From assembly GCA_023230245.1 (NCBI GenBank), contig JALNXT010000004.1, positions 1-17,540 of the forward strand: a DNA stretch of 17,540 nucleotides, read 5' to 3'. Made by a program: the position numbers and the translations under genes. Below, piece by piece: positions 1 through 7,309 of the stretch (its first letter is position 1; each line of letters opens with the position of its first letter). The stretch is from Candidatus Cloacimonadota bacterium (GTDB taxonomy: Bacteria > Cloacimonadota > Cloacimonadia > Cloacimonadales > Cloacimonadaceae). A model generated the notes under the pieces. It made no database searches. It was not told the DNA's origin and was given only the letters and a program-made list of their open reading frames with translations.

Positions 1-1129
1 CTCCCGCCACAAAGAGATTGCGGATATCCGTTGCTCCATCGATTGTGGAAAGTACTCCACCGCAAAAATAGTGAGCAGCAGGTGCCACAGGAATGGGGTC
101 TTTGGTAAAATCGATGCCCTTGCTCTTTAGCTTGCTATCTATGAAAGGGAAATGCCTGTGCAGTTTAGCCGCAGGAATGCCTGTGGCATCCAGATAGCAA
201 TATTTCTCGCCTCGTTTCTTCAGCTCTGCATCAATAGCACGGGAAACCACATCGCGGGGGGCAAGATTGCCCTTGGGGTGGTAATCCTCCATAAATGCAT
301 AACCATCCAATAAACGCAGAATGCCGCCTTCGCCTCGTACCGCTTCACTGATAAGGAAAGTATCGCCATCGGGACTCCAGAACGCAGTGGGATGAAACTG
401 AACAAATTCCATGTTGGCAAGCCGAGCTCCGGCAAGCCTTGCCATTGCCATACCATCACCTGTAGCAACACTGGGATTGGTATTATGTGCATATATTTGG
501 GAAGCTCCGCCGGTTGCCATCATCGTCTTTTTGGAGCGGAAGATATCTACCCGATTGTTTTCTGTATCCAAGACGTAAGCACCCCAACAGGAGATACCCG
601 GGATAAAACCTTCATCCTGTACTACATGATGTTGAGTGATGAGATCGATGGCAATACGGTTTTCAAAGATGTCAATCTTAGTATTGGCTTTGCATTGTGC
701 AATTAAAGCTTCCATGATCTGATGTCCGGTAGAATCGGCAGCATAGGCTACTCTACGGCGGGTATGTCCACCTTCCATGGTAAGAGAGAGGTTTTCCAGG
801 CTGGTATCATAGCTTTCATCCATCCGGGTAAAATCCGTGCCCAAATCTATCAGATACTGGATAAGCTCAGGCCCGGCTTCAATTATTTGTCGGATAACTT
901 GGCGTTTGCCCAATTCCGCACCGGCTTGAAAGGTGTCCTCAATATGTTCTGCGAAGGAATCTTTAACGTCTATAGCAGCAGCGATACCACCCTGAGCATA
1001 ATCCGTATTACAATCGAATAATCCGCTTTTGCTTACCACTGCAACAGTGCCCATGCGGGACACCTGCAGAGCATAGATCAGCCCTGCAATGCCACTACCA
1101 ATAACTAAGAAATCGTGTTCATAAGTCAT
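1..1129 (-). CDS. nadB: L-aspartate oxidase, N-terminal 376 residues (C-terminus beyond window edge)
   Basis: Flavoenzyme that oxidises L-aspartate to iminoaspartate, the first step of de novo NAD synthesis; NadA then uses the product. In anaerobes fumarate can replace oxygen as acceptor. Reading leftwards from ATG at 1129 the frame stays open to base 1. Visible: the FAD-binding Rossmann glycines VIGSGIAG (residues 9-16), NTDYAQGGIAA, EGGHTRRR with E119, HPTAF with H246, VRGEGG with R265, and IPVAPAAHYF with H353. By alignment from memory these match E. coli E121, H244, R290 and H351. The frame ends at NLFVAG, just before the conserved VAGE segment, so about 150 residues are missing only because of the window edge. 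The start overlaps the rimI stop as ATGA, which implies translational coupling. Succinate dehydrogenase/fumarate reductase flavoprotein is the nearest alternative; the motifs favour NadB. Confidence 0.93.
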   Translation of the reverse strand, partial: MTYEHDFLVIGSGIAGLIYALQVSRMGTVAVVSKSGLFDCNTDYAQGGIAAAIDVKDSFAEHIEDTFQAGAELGKRQVIRQIIEAGPELIQYLIDLGTDFTRMDESYDTSLENLSLTMEGGHTRRRVAYAADSTGHQIMEALIAQCKANTKIDIFENRIAIDLITQHHVVQDEGFIPGISCWGAYVLDTENNRVDIFRSKKTMMATGGASQIYAHNTNPSVATGDGMAMARLAGARLANMEFVQFHPTAFWSPDGDTFLISEAVRGEGGILRLLDGYAFMEDYHPKGNLAPRDVVSRAIDAELKKRGEKYCYLDATGIPAAKLHRHFPFIDSKLKSKGIDFTKDPIPVAPAAHYFCGGVLSTIDGATDIRNLFVAG

Positions 1130-1560
1130 GTGTAAATCTTCCCCATAACGATAGCATCTTCTTCCGGGTGGTCGTAGTAGTTCTTGCGAATTGCAATGCT
1201 AGTAAAACCATACTTTTCGTATAATCCTCTGGCTGCTTGGTTTGAAGGCCTGACATCCAGAAAGAAACGGGATACTCCATTATCATGCATAATTTGCAAG
1301 CTTTCCTTAAGTAGAAATTCTCCCCAACCACGTCCATGATATTGGGGATCGACAGCAAAGTTGATTATCACCATTTCATCCTCCACGCCGTGATAGAAGA
1401 TATAGCCAACTATTTGGTCATTGTAAAGCAGCGTCCAAGACCAAGGCAACAGAAAATCCGTGAAGGCATCCATCGGCCAGGGATGGGGGAATGCCTTTTG
1501 TTCGATAACATAAAAAGCCTCGAAATCGTCTTCGCAAGTGGCACGCAGCCTTGGTTCCAT
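1126..1560 (-). CDS. rimI: GNAT N-acetyltransferase, RimI-like (ribosomal protein bS18 alanine N-acetyltransferase)
   Basis: Predicted to transfer acetyl from acetyl-CoA to the N-terminal alanine of ribosomal protein S18; the family also acts on other proteins. Its 144 residues match the usual RimI length. The acetyl-CoA loop is in motif A (INFAVDP, then QYHGRGWG, residues 66-80). The C-terminal RimI signature follows: LDVRPSNQAARGLYEKYGF (101-119), then RKNYYDHPEEDAIVM. The Tyr of LYEKYGF is present. The position matching the catalytic Glu of E. coli RimI (LEVR) reads Asp (LDVR), a conservative change. The start is the ATG 6 nt after the argS stop, and the stop overlaps nadB by 4 nt. RimI is assigned from the combined motifs; another protein-N-acetylating GNAT is possible. 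Confidence 0.85.
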   Translation of the reverse strand: MEPRLRATCEDDFEAFYVIEQKAFPHPWPMDAFTDFLLPWSWTLLYNDQIVGYIFYHGVEDEMVIINFAVDPQYHGRGWGEFLLKESLQIMHDNGVSRFFLDVRPSNQAARGLYEKYGFTSIAIRKNYYDHPEEDAIVMGKIYT

Positions 1561-1566
1561 TTGTCT

Positions 1567-3216
1567 CTACATCTTTTCTGGAGCAGATATCCCCATAAGG
1601 TCGAAGCAAATACTCATTACATGTTTAACCGTATAAATCAGCATCAACCGTGAATGGGTAAGATCGGTGTTTTTTAAGCTGACAATCTGGTAACGGGCAT
1701 AATAGCGATGCAGCATCCCTGAAAGATCTTCAAGGTAAGTAGCTAAACGGTGAGGTTCTCTGTGTATTGAGATGAGGATTAATAATTCTGGTAAATCGGC
1801 CAGTTTCTGGATAATCGCCAGCTCTTCAGGCTTGGTAAGTTTGGCGATCATATCCTTCTTGAAATGCTTGGGATAGATCTTTTCCTTACGGGCTTTCTTT
1901 ATCATGCTGCAAATACGTGCGAAGGCGTATTGGCAATAATACACAGGATTCTCATTATTCTGTTTCATGGCCAGTTCCAAATCAAAATTCAGGTGGGCAT
2001 TTGCCTTGCGGGCAATAAAGAAATAGCGGGCAGCATCTTTGCCAACTACACTAATAAGCTCGTCCATGGTTACTATCTTGCCGGCACGTTTACTCATTTT
2101 TACGCGTTCGCCGCTTTCGAAAAGGTTCACCTGTTGCAGGAAAATGAATTCCAGCATCGTATCGTCGTAATTCAAGGCGCGGAAAGCAGCCCTGATGCGG
2201 GGAACATAGCCGTGGTGGTCTGGCCCAAAGACATCTATCAGCTTGGTATAGCCACGCTGGATTTTAGTGAGGTGATAAGCCAAATCGGGCACAAAATAAG
2301 TGATGGAACCATCTGATTTCATCAAAACACGGTCTTTATCGTCTCCATATTTAGTGGAGCAAAACCATATTGCGTCTTCTTTTTCGTAAGTGCATTCTGC
2401 TTCGGTAAGGTATGAAAGAACTTCTTCTACAACGCCTTCCATGCGCAGTGTCTTTTCCGATACCCAGCCTTCAAAAGTAACCCCGAATTTCTCCAGACTG
2501 CTACGTTGCATTTCCAATAGTTCCGAGAGGGCAAATTCCTTTAGGTGATCCATGCGGTCTTTCTCGGTAAGCATAAATACCCTGCTTCCTTCCAGCGCAT
2601 TCAACCTTTGGGCAAGATGTTTAACGTACTCTCCGTGATAAGCTTCATAGGGGAAATCACCAATCTTTTCTCCGTGCAGTTCGCGCAAACGCAGCTCTAA
2701 GGATTCAGCTAAAATATCCACTTGATTGCCGGCATCGTTAATATAAAACTCACGGGCAGGATTGTATCCGGTATGGCTCATAATCCGGTATAGAGTATCT
2801 CCAAAAGCGGCAGCGCGGGCGCTAACGATATTCAAAGGTCCGGTTGGGTTTGCACTTACAAACTCCAGTAGCACTTTTTCCTGCTTGCCGTAATCGCTGC
2901 GACCATAATCTTCTAACTTATATATTTCCCAGAACGCCGCTTGGTATAAGCTGGGAGCTAAATAGAAGTTTATAAAGCCAGGGCCGGCAATTTCTAGCTT
3001 CTTGTAGGCTTTGTTCTTCTTTAGTTCCTTGATCAGCTTTTCGGCTAACAACTTGGGAGCAAGTTTGTTTTCCTTGCCTAAGATCAGGGCAACATTGCTG
3101 GAGTAATCCCCAAATTCATTGTTATTGGGAATCTCAACGATAAACTCCTTTTCGTGGCTAAACTGCAGAGCGTCCATCACCTCAGTTATATGACTATGCA
3201 GGATTTCTTTGATCAT
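1567..3216 (-). CDS. argS: Arginyl-tRNA synthetase with atypical HIGH motif
   Basis: Class I aminoacyl-tRNA synthetase charging tRNA-Arg with arginine. Length 549 residues, normal for the family. Order: N-terminal Add1-like domain (1-110), catalytic Rossmann fold with SANPTGPL (121-128), REFYINDAGNQV (155-166), FGPDHHGYVPR (330-340) and the KMSKR loop (GERVKMSKRAGK, 369-380), then the DALR anticodon-binding domain from about 428 (YYCQYAFARI onward) to the end. The HIGH signature that normally follows PTGPL, read as HxGH in most ArgRS, is NIVS here (129-132). This was confirmed at nucleotide level on the reverse complement of 2821-2880, so it is not a frame artefact. All other family motifs are intact, so a working lineage variant is more likely than a dead gene. 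The ATG start overlaps the rsfS stop by 4 nt (ATGA). Confidence 0.95.
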   Translation of the reverse strand: MIKEILHSHITEVMDALQFSHEKEFIVEIPNNNEFGDYSSNVALILGKENKLAPKLLAEKLIKELKKNKAYKKLEIAGPGFINFYLAPSLYQAAFWEIYKLEDYGRSDYGKQEKVLLEFVSANPTGPLNIVSARAAAFGDTLYRIMSHTGYNPAREFYINDAGNQVDILAESLELRLRELHGEKIGDFPYEAYHGEYVKHLAQRLNALEGSRVFMLTEKDRMDHLKEFALSELLEMQRSSLEKFGVTFEGWVSEKTLRMEGVVEEVLSYLTEAECTYEKEDAIWFCSTKYGDDKDRVLMKSDGSITYFVPDLAYHLTKIQRGYTKLIDVFGPDHHGYVPRIRAAFRALNYDDTMLEFIFLQQVNLFESGERVKMSKRAGKIVTMDELISVVGKDAARYFFIARKANAHLNFDLELAMKQNNENPVYYCQYAFARICSMIKKARKEKIYPKHFKKDMIAKLTKPEELAIIQKLADLPELLILISIHREPHRLATYLEDLSGMLHRYYARYQIVSLKNTDLTHSRLMLIYTVKHVMSICFDLMGISAPEKM

Positions 3217-3587
3217 TGGATTTCTTCTCCGGGAATGCGATTCTTTACTTTACTAAAAAAGTCGTCTATCTTGTAATACTCACGTGTTTGGGGCAGGAAA
3301 ATATGGACAATCATATCGCCAATGTCTATTAGTATCCACTGTCCATAATCGATACCTTCTTTGCTAAGCACATTTAAGTGTTGTTCTTTAGCCATATCAA
3401 TCAAATGATTGGCGATAGCCTTATTATGCACATCGGCACTACCTTCACAAACCACGATAATATCTGTATAATCAGTTTTATTCTGCACATCATAGATGCG
3501 GATGTTTTCTGCTTTTTTGTCGGTTAGCCAGTTAATAATGGCTTGCAGTTTGACATTGTCTTCCAATATCTCTTCCATCTTATTCAC
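3213..3587 (-). CDS. rsfS: Ribosomal silencing factor RsfS
   Basis: RsfS (Iojap/YbeB family, DUF143) binds uL14 on the large subunit and blocks subunit joining during starvation or late assembly. Diagnostic text: DKKAENIRIYDVQ, TDYTDIIVVCEGSADVHNKAIANHL and EGIDYGQWILIDIGDMIVHIF; the last is the hallmark YgxWvLiDyGdvVVHvF block. Start choice: a frame open to 3656 would run deep into the upstream gene. The GTG at 3587 sits 7 nt after GAGGAG and gives 124 residues, so it is preferred. The ATG at 3578 (121 residues) is the alternative, with a poor 16-nt spacing. The GTG start overlaps the upstream LytR_C gene by 8 nt. Placement beside argS, and near der and rimI, fits a translation/ribosome-maturation group. 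Confidence 0.92.
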   Translation of the reverse strand: MNKMEEILEDNVKLQAIINWLTDKKAENIRIYDVQNKTDYTDIIVVCEGSADVHNKAIANHLIDMAKEQHLNVLSKEGIDYGQWILIDIGDMIVHIFLPQTREYYKIDDFFSKVKNRIPGEEIQ

Positions 3588-4029
3588 TAATAAACTCCTC
3601 ATAATCACTGCCGACGATAATCTCAAAATCGGCATTATAGTATTCGTTAACTGCACTAGTCCAGCGTTGGATACCAGTCATTTTCTGCAACCTCTTTAAA
3701 TCCTGCATATCACCTTTTCGTACTACGATGATAGATTTATCATAGATAGGTTTGGATGTATCTCCAAGGCTAACCACTTCAATATTCTTCCCCGTCAATG
3801 CTGCCGCAAATTCTGAGGCCAGTTGCTCAAAACCGCAGCCATTGGTAACCACAACTTTTATAGCGGGAAGCTTATCTTCTCCATATTCCGCGGGAGATTT
3901 ATCGCCATGCTGCCTGCTGAAGTAAAATACTGCTGCAACAACGATAATCAGTACTCCCAAGCAAATGGGAAGCCAAATCTTCCACTTCGGTGCTACATTC
4001 TCTGGAGGCTCGTTGTTTGTCAAATCCAA
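3580..4029 (-). CDS. Membrane-anchored LytR_C-domain protein (LytR/CpsA/Psr C-terminal domain only)
   Basis: 149 residues. A short hydrophilic N-terminus is followed by one transmembrane segment (about 17-38, IWLPICLGVLIIVVAAVFYF) and then one extracytoplasmic LytR_C domain: IKVVVTNGCGFEQLA (57-71), YDKSIIVVRKG (96-106) and a terminal FEIIVGSDYEEF. This is the domain seen at the C-terminus of LCP wall-polymer ligases, but the catalytic LCP domain is absent. Free-standing copies next to rsfS occur in several phyla, and their function is not established. The start is TTG at 4029, 8 nt behind GGAG and 5 nt after the HIT stop; no ATG exists before residue 108 in this frame. A wall- or envelope-linked role is inference from the domain. 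Confidence 0.8.
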   Translation of the reverse strand: MDLTNNEPPENVAPKWKIWLPICLGVLIIVVAAVFYFSRQHGDKSPAEYGEDKLPAIKVVVTNGCGFEQLASEFAAALTGKNIEVVSLGDTSKPIYDKSIIVVRKGDMQDLKRLQKMTGIQRWTSAVNEYYNADFEIIVGSDYEEFISE

Positions 4030-4034
4030 ATACC

Positions 4035-4550
4035 TTACTCCTTGTTATTGGGCAGTTTGGCGAACTCTTGTTTTAATCTGGCATACGCAGTTTCGAAATA
4101 TTCCGGAATAACTCTTTCCCCACAGACGACCGTCATAAAATTGCTATCACCCAGCCAGCGTGGAACTAAATGTACATGAAGATGCTCTGCAATACCTGCG
4201 CCAGCAGCACAGCCAAGATTCAGCCCGATATTGATGCCATCACAGTGATAGGAAGCCATTAGTATTCTTTCTGTGGTGCGGATAGTCTCGCACATCTCCA
4301 GCCAAGTTTCGCTGTCCAGATCGCTAAGGCAACTCTTGTGAATATAGGGAACAATCATCAGATGACCATTGTTGTAGGGATAGCGGTTCATCATTACATA
4401 GCAATGCTTTGCCCTGTACAGGATCAGGTTTTCCTCGTCGTTACCCAATTGTTGATATCTACACATCACACAATCCTCGGCTTTTTCCCCCAGAATGTAA
4501 TCCATCCTCCAGGGAGAATAGAGATAGCGAGGGTCTTCTGGTTTACTCAT
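4035..4550 (-). CDS. HIT-family hydrolase/phosphorylase, Ap4A-phosphorylase-like
   Basis: 171-residue histidine-triad protein. The triad HLHVHLVPRW (123-132) carries H123, H125 and H127; by family knowledge the second His is the nucleophile that attacks a nucleotide alpha-phosphate. The N-terminal LYSPWRMDYI block (10-19) followed by the Cys pair DCVMC (26-30), with GHLMIVPYIH, is typical of the branch that includes mycobacterial Ap4A phosphorylase (Rv2613c), not short HinT proteins. Likely substrates are diadenosine polyphosphates or other adenylylated nucleotides; the exact substrate cannot be read from sequence. The ATG overlaps the upstream glmU-like gene by 8 nt and no strong Shine-Dalgarno is seen, so translation probably depends on coupling. 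Confidence 0.88.
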   Translation of the reverse strand: MSKPEDPRYLYSPWRMDYILGEKAEDCVMCRYQQLGNDEENLILYRAKHCYVMMNRYPYNNGHLMIVPYIHKSCLSDLDSETWLEMCETIRTTERILMASYHCDGINIGLNLGCAAGAGIAEHLHVHLVPRWLGDSNFMTVVCGERVIPEYFETAYARLKQEFAKLPNNKE

Positions 4551-5571
4551 AGGGTGTTTCTTCTATCACATGCGCAGCAAATTCCAGAATCTCGTGCTCA
4601 TGTATGATGGCATTTACCAAGATGTTATGTCCTTGTAAAATAGTATCGTTACATACGGTACTATGTTCCAAATAACAATTGGGTCCAATCACACAGCCTT
4701 TTTCCAAGCTGCACTTTCCTTTCAGGTAAGTATTCTGGTGAATTTCTACATCTGCTTCGATCAGCACATCATCACCAATATATACAGTGTTGGGATTATG
4801 AATTACCACCCCACTGTTCAGCCATTTCTTGCGGATATTGTCCACATAGATGTCTTCAAGTTCTGATAGCTGTTCCTGAGAATTTACGCCAGATACTTCC
4901 ATCAAGTTATCCAGAATAACGGAACTAACAGTTTTACCGGCTTTGTACAGAATCTCAACGGTATCAGTTAAATAGAACTCACCTTGTTGGTTTTTGTTGG
5001 AAGTATTACTTAGTGCCTCAAACATATCCTTAGCCTTGAAACAGTATATCCCAGTGTTCCATTCTTTAATCTGACGCTGTTCTTCAGAAGCATCTTTATA
5101 CTCAATGATTCCGCAAAGTTTCCCGTCTTTATCTCTTAGCATTCTTCCATATTTACCGGGATCATCTAAGAAAGCAGTCAGCACGGTACACGCAGCTTTA
5201 GTAGCCAGATGTTCCTGATATATTCGATTAACCGTTTGGGGTGTAAGTAGGGGTACATCTCCGCATAAGATGAGAATATCCTGTTCGGGATTCTTGAACA
5301 AAGATGCGGTGATTGATACTGCATGACCCGTTCCCAATTGCTCTTTCTGTTCAATAAACTCCAGGCGGTCGTTCTCTTCCAGACAAGAGATAACTGTTTC
5401 TTTCAAATAACCAACCACGATGCAAATACGTTCACATTTCATTGCCAGGGCTGTGTCCACCACTCGCTGAACCATAGGCTTATCTGCTACTGGGAATGTA
5501 ACTTTGGCACGTTCAGATTTCATCCGGGTGCCTTTTCCGGCAGCAAGGATTATCGCTGCAAGAGAACTCAT
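4543..5571 (-). CDS. glmU: UDP-N-acetylglucosamine pyrophosphorylase (GlmU uridylyltransferase domain with shortened beta-helix)
   Basis: Predicted to join UTP and GlcNAc-1-phosphate into UDP-GlcNAc, precursor of peptidoglycan and lipid A. Nucleotidyltransferase signatures: LAAGKGTRM (9-17), a Lys at 23, EQLGTGHAV (77-85), LCGDVPLL (102-109), KYGRM (140-144) and WNTGIY (171-176), then GVN (228-230). From about 250 a left-handed beta-helix follows with hexapeptide character (VYIGDDVLIEADVEI, CVIGPNCYLE), but the protein ends at 342 residues. Bifunctional GlmU is about 450, so the helix turns carrying the acetyltransferase site are missing. GGAGG lies 6 nt before the ATG, and the start overlaps the folK stop by 4 nt (ATGA). 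A sugar-nucleotidyltransferase for another GlcNAc/hexose phosphate is the main alternative. Confidence 0.87.
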   Translation of the reverse strand: MSSLAAIILAAGKGTRMKSERAKVTFPVADKPMVQRVVDTALAMKCERICIVVGYLKETVISCLEENDRLEFIEQKEQLGTGHAVSITASLFKNPEQDILILCGDVPLLTPQTVNRIYQEHLATKAACTVLTAFLDDPGKYGRMLRDKDGKLCGIIEYKDASEEQRQIKEWNTGIYCFKAKDMFEALSNTSNKNQQGEFYLTDTVEILYKAGKTVSSVILDNLMEVSGVNSQEQLSELEDIYVDNIRKKWLNSGVVIHNPNTVYIGDDVLIEADVEIHQNTYLKGKCSLEKGCVIGPNCYLEHSTVCNDTILQGHNILVNAIIHEHEILEFAAHVIEETPYE

Positions 5572-6068
5572 TGTGTTCCTCCACTGTTTATTAAGAGATC
5601 GTATAATTCGCTAATACTTTTATGCTGGATGGGGTGAATATAATCCGGTATCAATTCTGTTAGCAGCCTTAAGGCAAACTCACGATTGTGAAAATCAGGA
5701 TGTGGAATTGTTAATTCATGTAAAACGTCATCTTTGCTCTTGCCATCGGATTGATAGATGAGGTCTTCTGCCAATAGAATATCGATATCTATTATGCGCT
5801 CGCCCCATTTCTCCATGCGGATGCGTCCCAGCTTAGTTTCGATAGCCAGTAGCTTTTCCAGTAGTAACTGAGGGATGAGAGAGCTGTCTATTTCTATAAC
5901 TTGGTTGTAAAAATCAGCTTGGTCAGTTTTGCCGTAAGGCGCGCTTTTTATGAGGCTGCTTTTGCGCAAGACACTTATCTCCTGCTCTGCTTCAATGGAA
6001 CTAATAGCCGTGCTAATCTGCTGCTCTGGCTCGTTCATGTTTGCTCCCAAACAAAGGTGGTAAATCAT
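5568..6068 (-). CDS. folK: 2-amino-4-hydroxy-6-hydroxymethyldihydropteridine pyrophosphokinase (HPPK)
   Basis: Transfers pyrophosphate from ATP to 6-hydroxymethyl-7,8-dihydropterin in folate synthesis, the step after FolB. With the ATG at 6068 the protein has 166 residues, the standard HPPK size. Motifs: N-terminal YHLCLGANM (3-11), SAPYGKTDQADFYNQV (42-57), the HPPK signature GERIIDIDIL (89-98) with Mg-binding D94 and D96, and IPHPDFHNREFAL (121-133). A longer open frame reaches back to 6143 but would overlap folB by about 80 nt; the ATG at 6068 begins exactly at the family's N-terminal strand and overlaps the folB stop as ATGA. Confidence 0.95.
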   Translation of the reverse strand: MIYHLCLGANMNEPEQQISTAISSIEAEQEISVLRKSSLIKSAPYGKTDQADFYNQVIEIDSSLIPQLLLEKLLAIETKLGRIRMEKWGERIIDIDILLAEDLIYQSDGKSKDDVLHELTIPHPDFHNREFALRLLTELIPDYIHPIQHKSISELYDLLINSGGTQ

Positions 6069-6424
6069 CCGCGTTTGCGCCGTAGCTCTACTTCTACGGA
6101 TTTCAAGCTTCCCTGGATTGGCACCGAGGGTTTTTGAATGCATATCTTAAGTCTTTGCACCAGGGGAAAATCTGCCATCAATTTATCTGCTACGGTATTG
6201 GCACAGCTTTCCAGCAGTTGAAACTGATTTGTTTCCATGATCTCTTTCACTTCGTCATACACTTTTGTGTAATCAACCGTATCTTCCAGATTCCTGATGT
6301 CTTTATCTAAATCGTTATCTGTATATAGGGTAATGCTAACGATGAACCTTTGCCCAAGCTTGCGCTCTTCAGCATGAACGCCATGATAGCCATAAAAGAC
6401 CATCTCATTTAAACGAATTCTCAT
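6065..6424 (-). CDS. folB: Dihydroneopterin aldolase
   Basis: Converts 7,8-dihydroneopterin to 6-hydroxymethyl-7,8-dihydropterin and glycolaldehyde, feeding FolK encoded directly downstream. 119 residues, the normal length. The classic pterin-binding block FYGYHGVHAEERKLGQRF (10-27) contains the conserved Glu, and the tunnel-fold Lys-Pro motif IQKPSVPI (96-103) carries K98, equivalent to the catalytic lysine. LESCANTVADKL (71-82) matches the family's LE..a..ia..l helix. ATG at 6424 overlaps the rseC-like stop by 4 nt (ATGA). FolB and FolK are adjacent in many bacteria; folP and folE are not in this window. Confidence 0.96.
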   Translation of the reverse strand: MRIRLNEMVFYGYHGVHAEERKLGQRFIVSITLYTDNDLDKDIRNLEDTVDYTKVYDEVKEIMETNQFQLLESCANTVADKLMADFPLVQRLKICIQKPSVPIQGSLKSVEVELRRKRG

Positions 6425-6828
6425 AATTTCCTCGCAATACGGATATCCAGTTTTTTGCCAAACTTGCCATCTATTATTCGTATCAATAAGAAGCTAAAGG
6501 CAAGTGCAGAAAAACCAACCAAAATAGATAGTATTTCACTTATCCATTGTGAAGCAACGATAAAGCCCCCAAATAGAAATACCAGAGGTAACCCAAAAAT
6601 TAGCAACGAAACCAGTATTCTTCCTGAAGGTGAAAAATCCAACAAAACCCTGTCTCCAGGCTCTAAAACTATTTCGGTAGCCAAATCAAACTCGGTGGGC
6701 ACATTCTTCATGCAAAACCCATGCATACTACAGCTTTTACATCCCGCTCCACGCTCGATTTGGACAGTTGCTATTTTCCCATTTATAGCGGTTACCAAGC
6801 CACTGTCTTCAATCACTTCTTCAGTCAT
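6421..6828 (-). CDS. rseC: SoxR-reducing system / sigma-E regulator RseC/MucC family membrane protein
   Basis: 135 residues. Starts with a small beta-rich cytoplasmic domain (DSGLVTAINGKIATVQIER) and the RseC cysteine cluster GAGCKSCSMHGFC (28-39, C30, C33 and C39). A conserved PGDRVLLDFSPS turn follows, then two transmembrane helices (about 70-94 and 97-119) and a basic tail. This is the full RseC/MucC layout. In E. coli RseC modulates sigma-E and takes part in reducing SoxR; in anaerobes homologues usually sit with Rnf complexes. Here no rpoE or rnf gene is beside it. The ATG at 6828 lies 3 nt after GAGGAG and overlaps the hldE2 stop by 8 nt. An open frame extends further upstream but would lie inside hldE2. 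Confidence 0.87.
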   Translation of the reverse strand: MTEEVIEDSGLVTAINGKIATVQIERGAGCKSCSMHGFCMKNVPTEFDLATEIVLEPGDRVLLDFSPSGRILVSLLIFGLPLVFLFGGFIVASQWISEILSILVGFSALAFSFLLIRIIDGKFGKKLDIRIARKL

Positions 6829-7309
6829 GGGCTCCTCTTTGCAAGATTCGTTCAATGATTTTGCTGCTGGAGATACCCTTAACAAACTCCAAGCTATGAA
6901 CTTCTCCTCCATAGCTCATCACGAAATCTGCTCCCACTATCTGGGAAGTTTGCCAATCTCCGCCTTTCACCAACACATCAGGTTTGAGCTGCTCAATAAG
7001 TTGCAAGGGAGTATCCTGGCTGAAAACGCAGAGATAATCTATAGATTCTAAGCCTGATAGCACAATGCCCCGTTCTTCCTGGTTTACTATGGGGCGGCTT
7101 TTCCCTTTTAGGCGTGAAACTGATTCATCGCTGTTCAAGCCCACAATCAATATATCTCCCAATGCTTTGGCACTTTGCAGATAGAGGACATGCCCGGCAT
7201 GCAGGATGTCAAAACAGCCATTGGTAAATACAATGCGTTTTCCTTCAGTATGCAGCCTTTTGCTAAGCGCTTCTATGGCATCCCAAGCAACCAGCTTATT
7301 GTTGTCCAT
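6821..7309 (-). CDS. rfaE2: D-glycero-beta-D-manno-heptose 1-phosphate adenylyltransferase
   Basis: Cytidylyltransferase-fold enzyme making ADP-heptose for the LPS inner core, equivalent to the C-terminal half of bifunctional HldE. 162 residues. TNGCFDILHAGHVLYL (29-44) carries the HxGH nucleotide-binding motif, RPIVNQEER (72-80) is the family loop, DVLVKGGDW (111-119) follows, and ISSSKII (146-152) replaces the usual ISTTKII. The ATG at 7309 overlaps hldE1 by 14 nt; a TTG one codon earlier (7312) is possible. The kinase half is the gene directly upstream, so this genome keeps HldE as two overlapping genes. Confidence 0.95.
   Translation of the reverse strand: MDNNKLVAWDAIEALSKRLHTEGKRIVFTNGCFDILHAGHVLYLQSAKALGDILIVGLNSDESVSRLKGKSRPIVNQEERGIVLSGLESIDYLCVFSQDTPLQLIEQLKPDVLVKGGDWQTSQIVGADFVMSYGGEVHSLEFVKGISSSKIIERILQRGAHD

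Noticed and set aside
3588..3656. Upstream extension of rsfS to an earlier start
   Set aside because: The added residues lie inside the LytR_C gene in another frame; the GTG at 3587 has a properly spaced GAGGAG.
6069..6143. Upstream extension of folK
   Set aside because: It would overlap folB and add 25 residues absent from HPPK; the ATG at 6068 matches the family start and forms an ATGA junction.
6455..7051. 198-residue open frame on the plus strand across rseC and hldE2
   Set aside because: It is antisense to two genes with clear motifs; its composition follows from the opposite strand.
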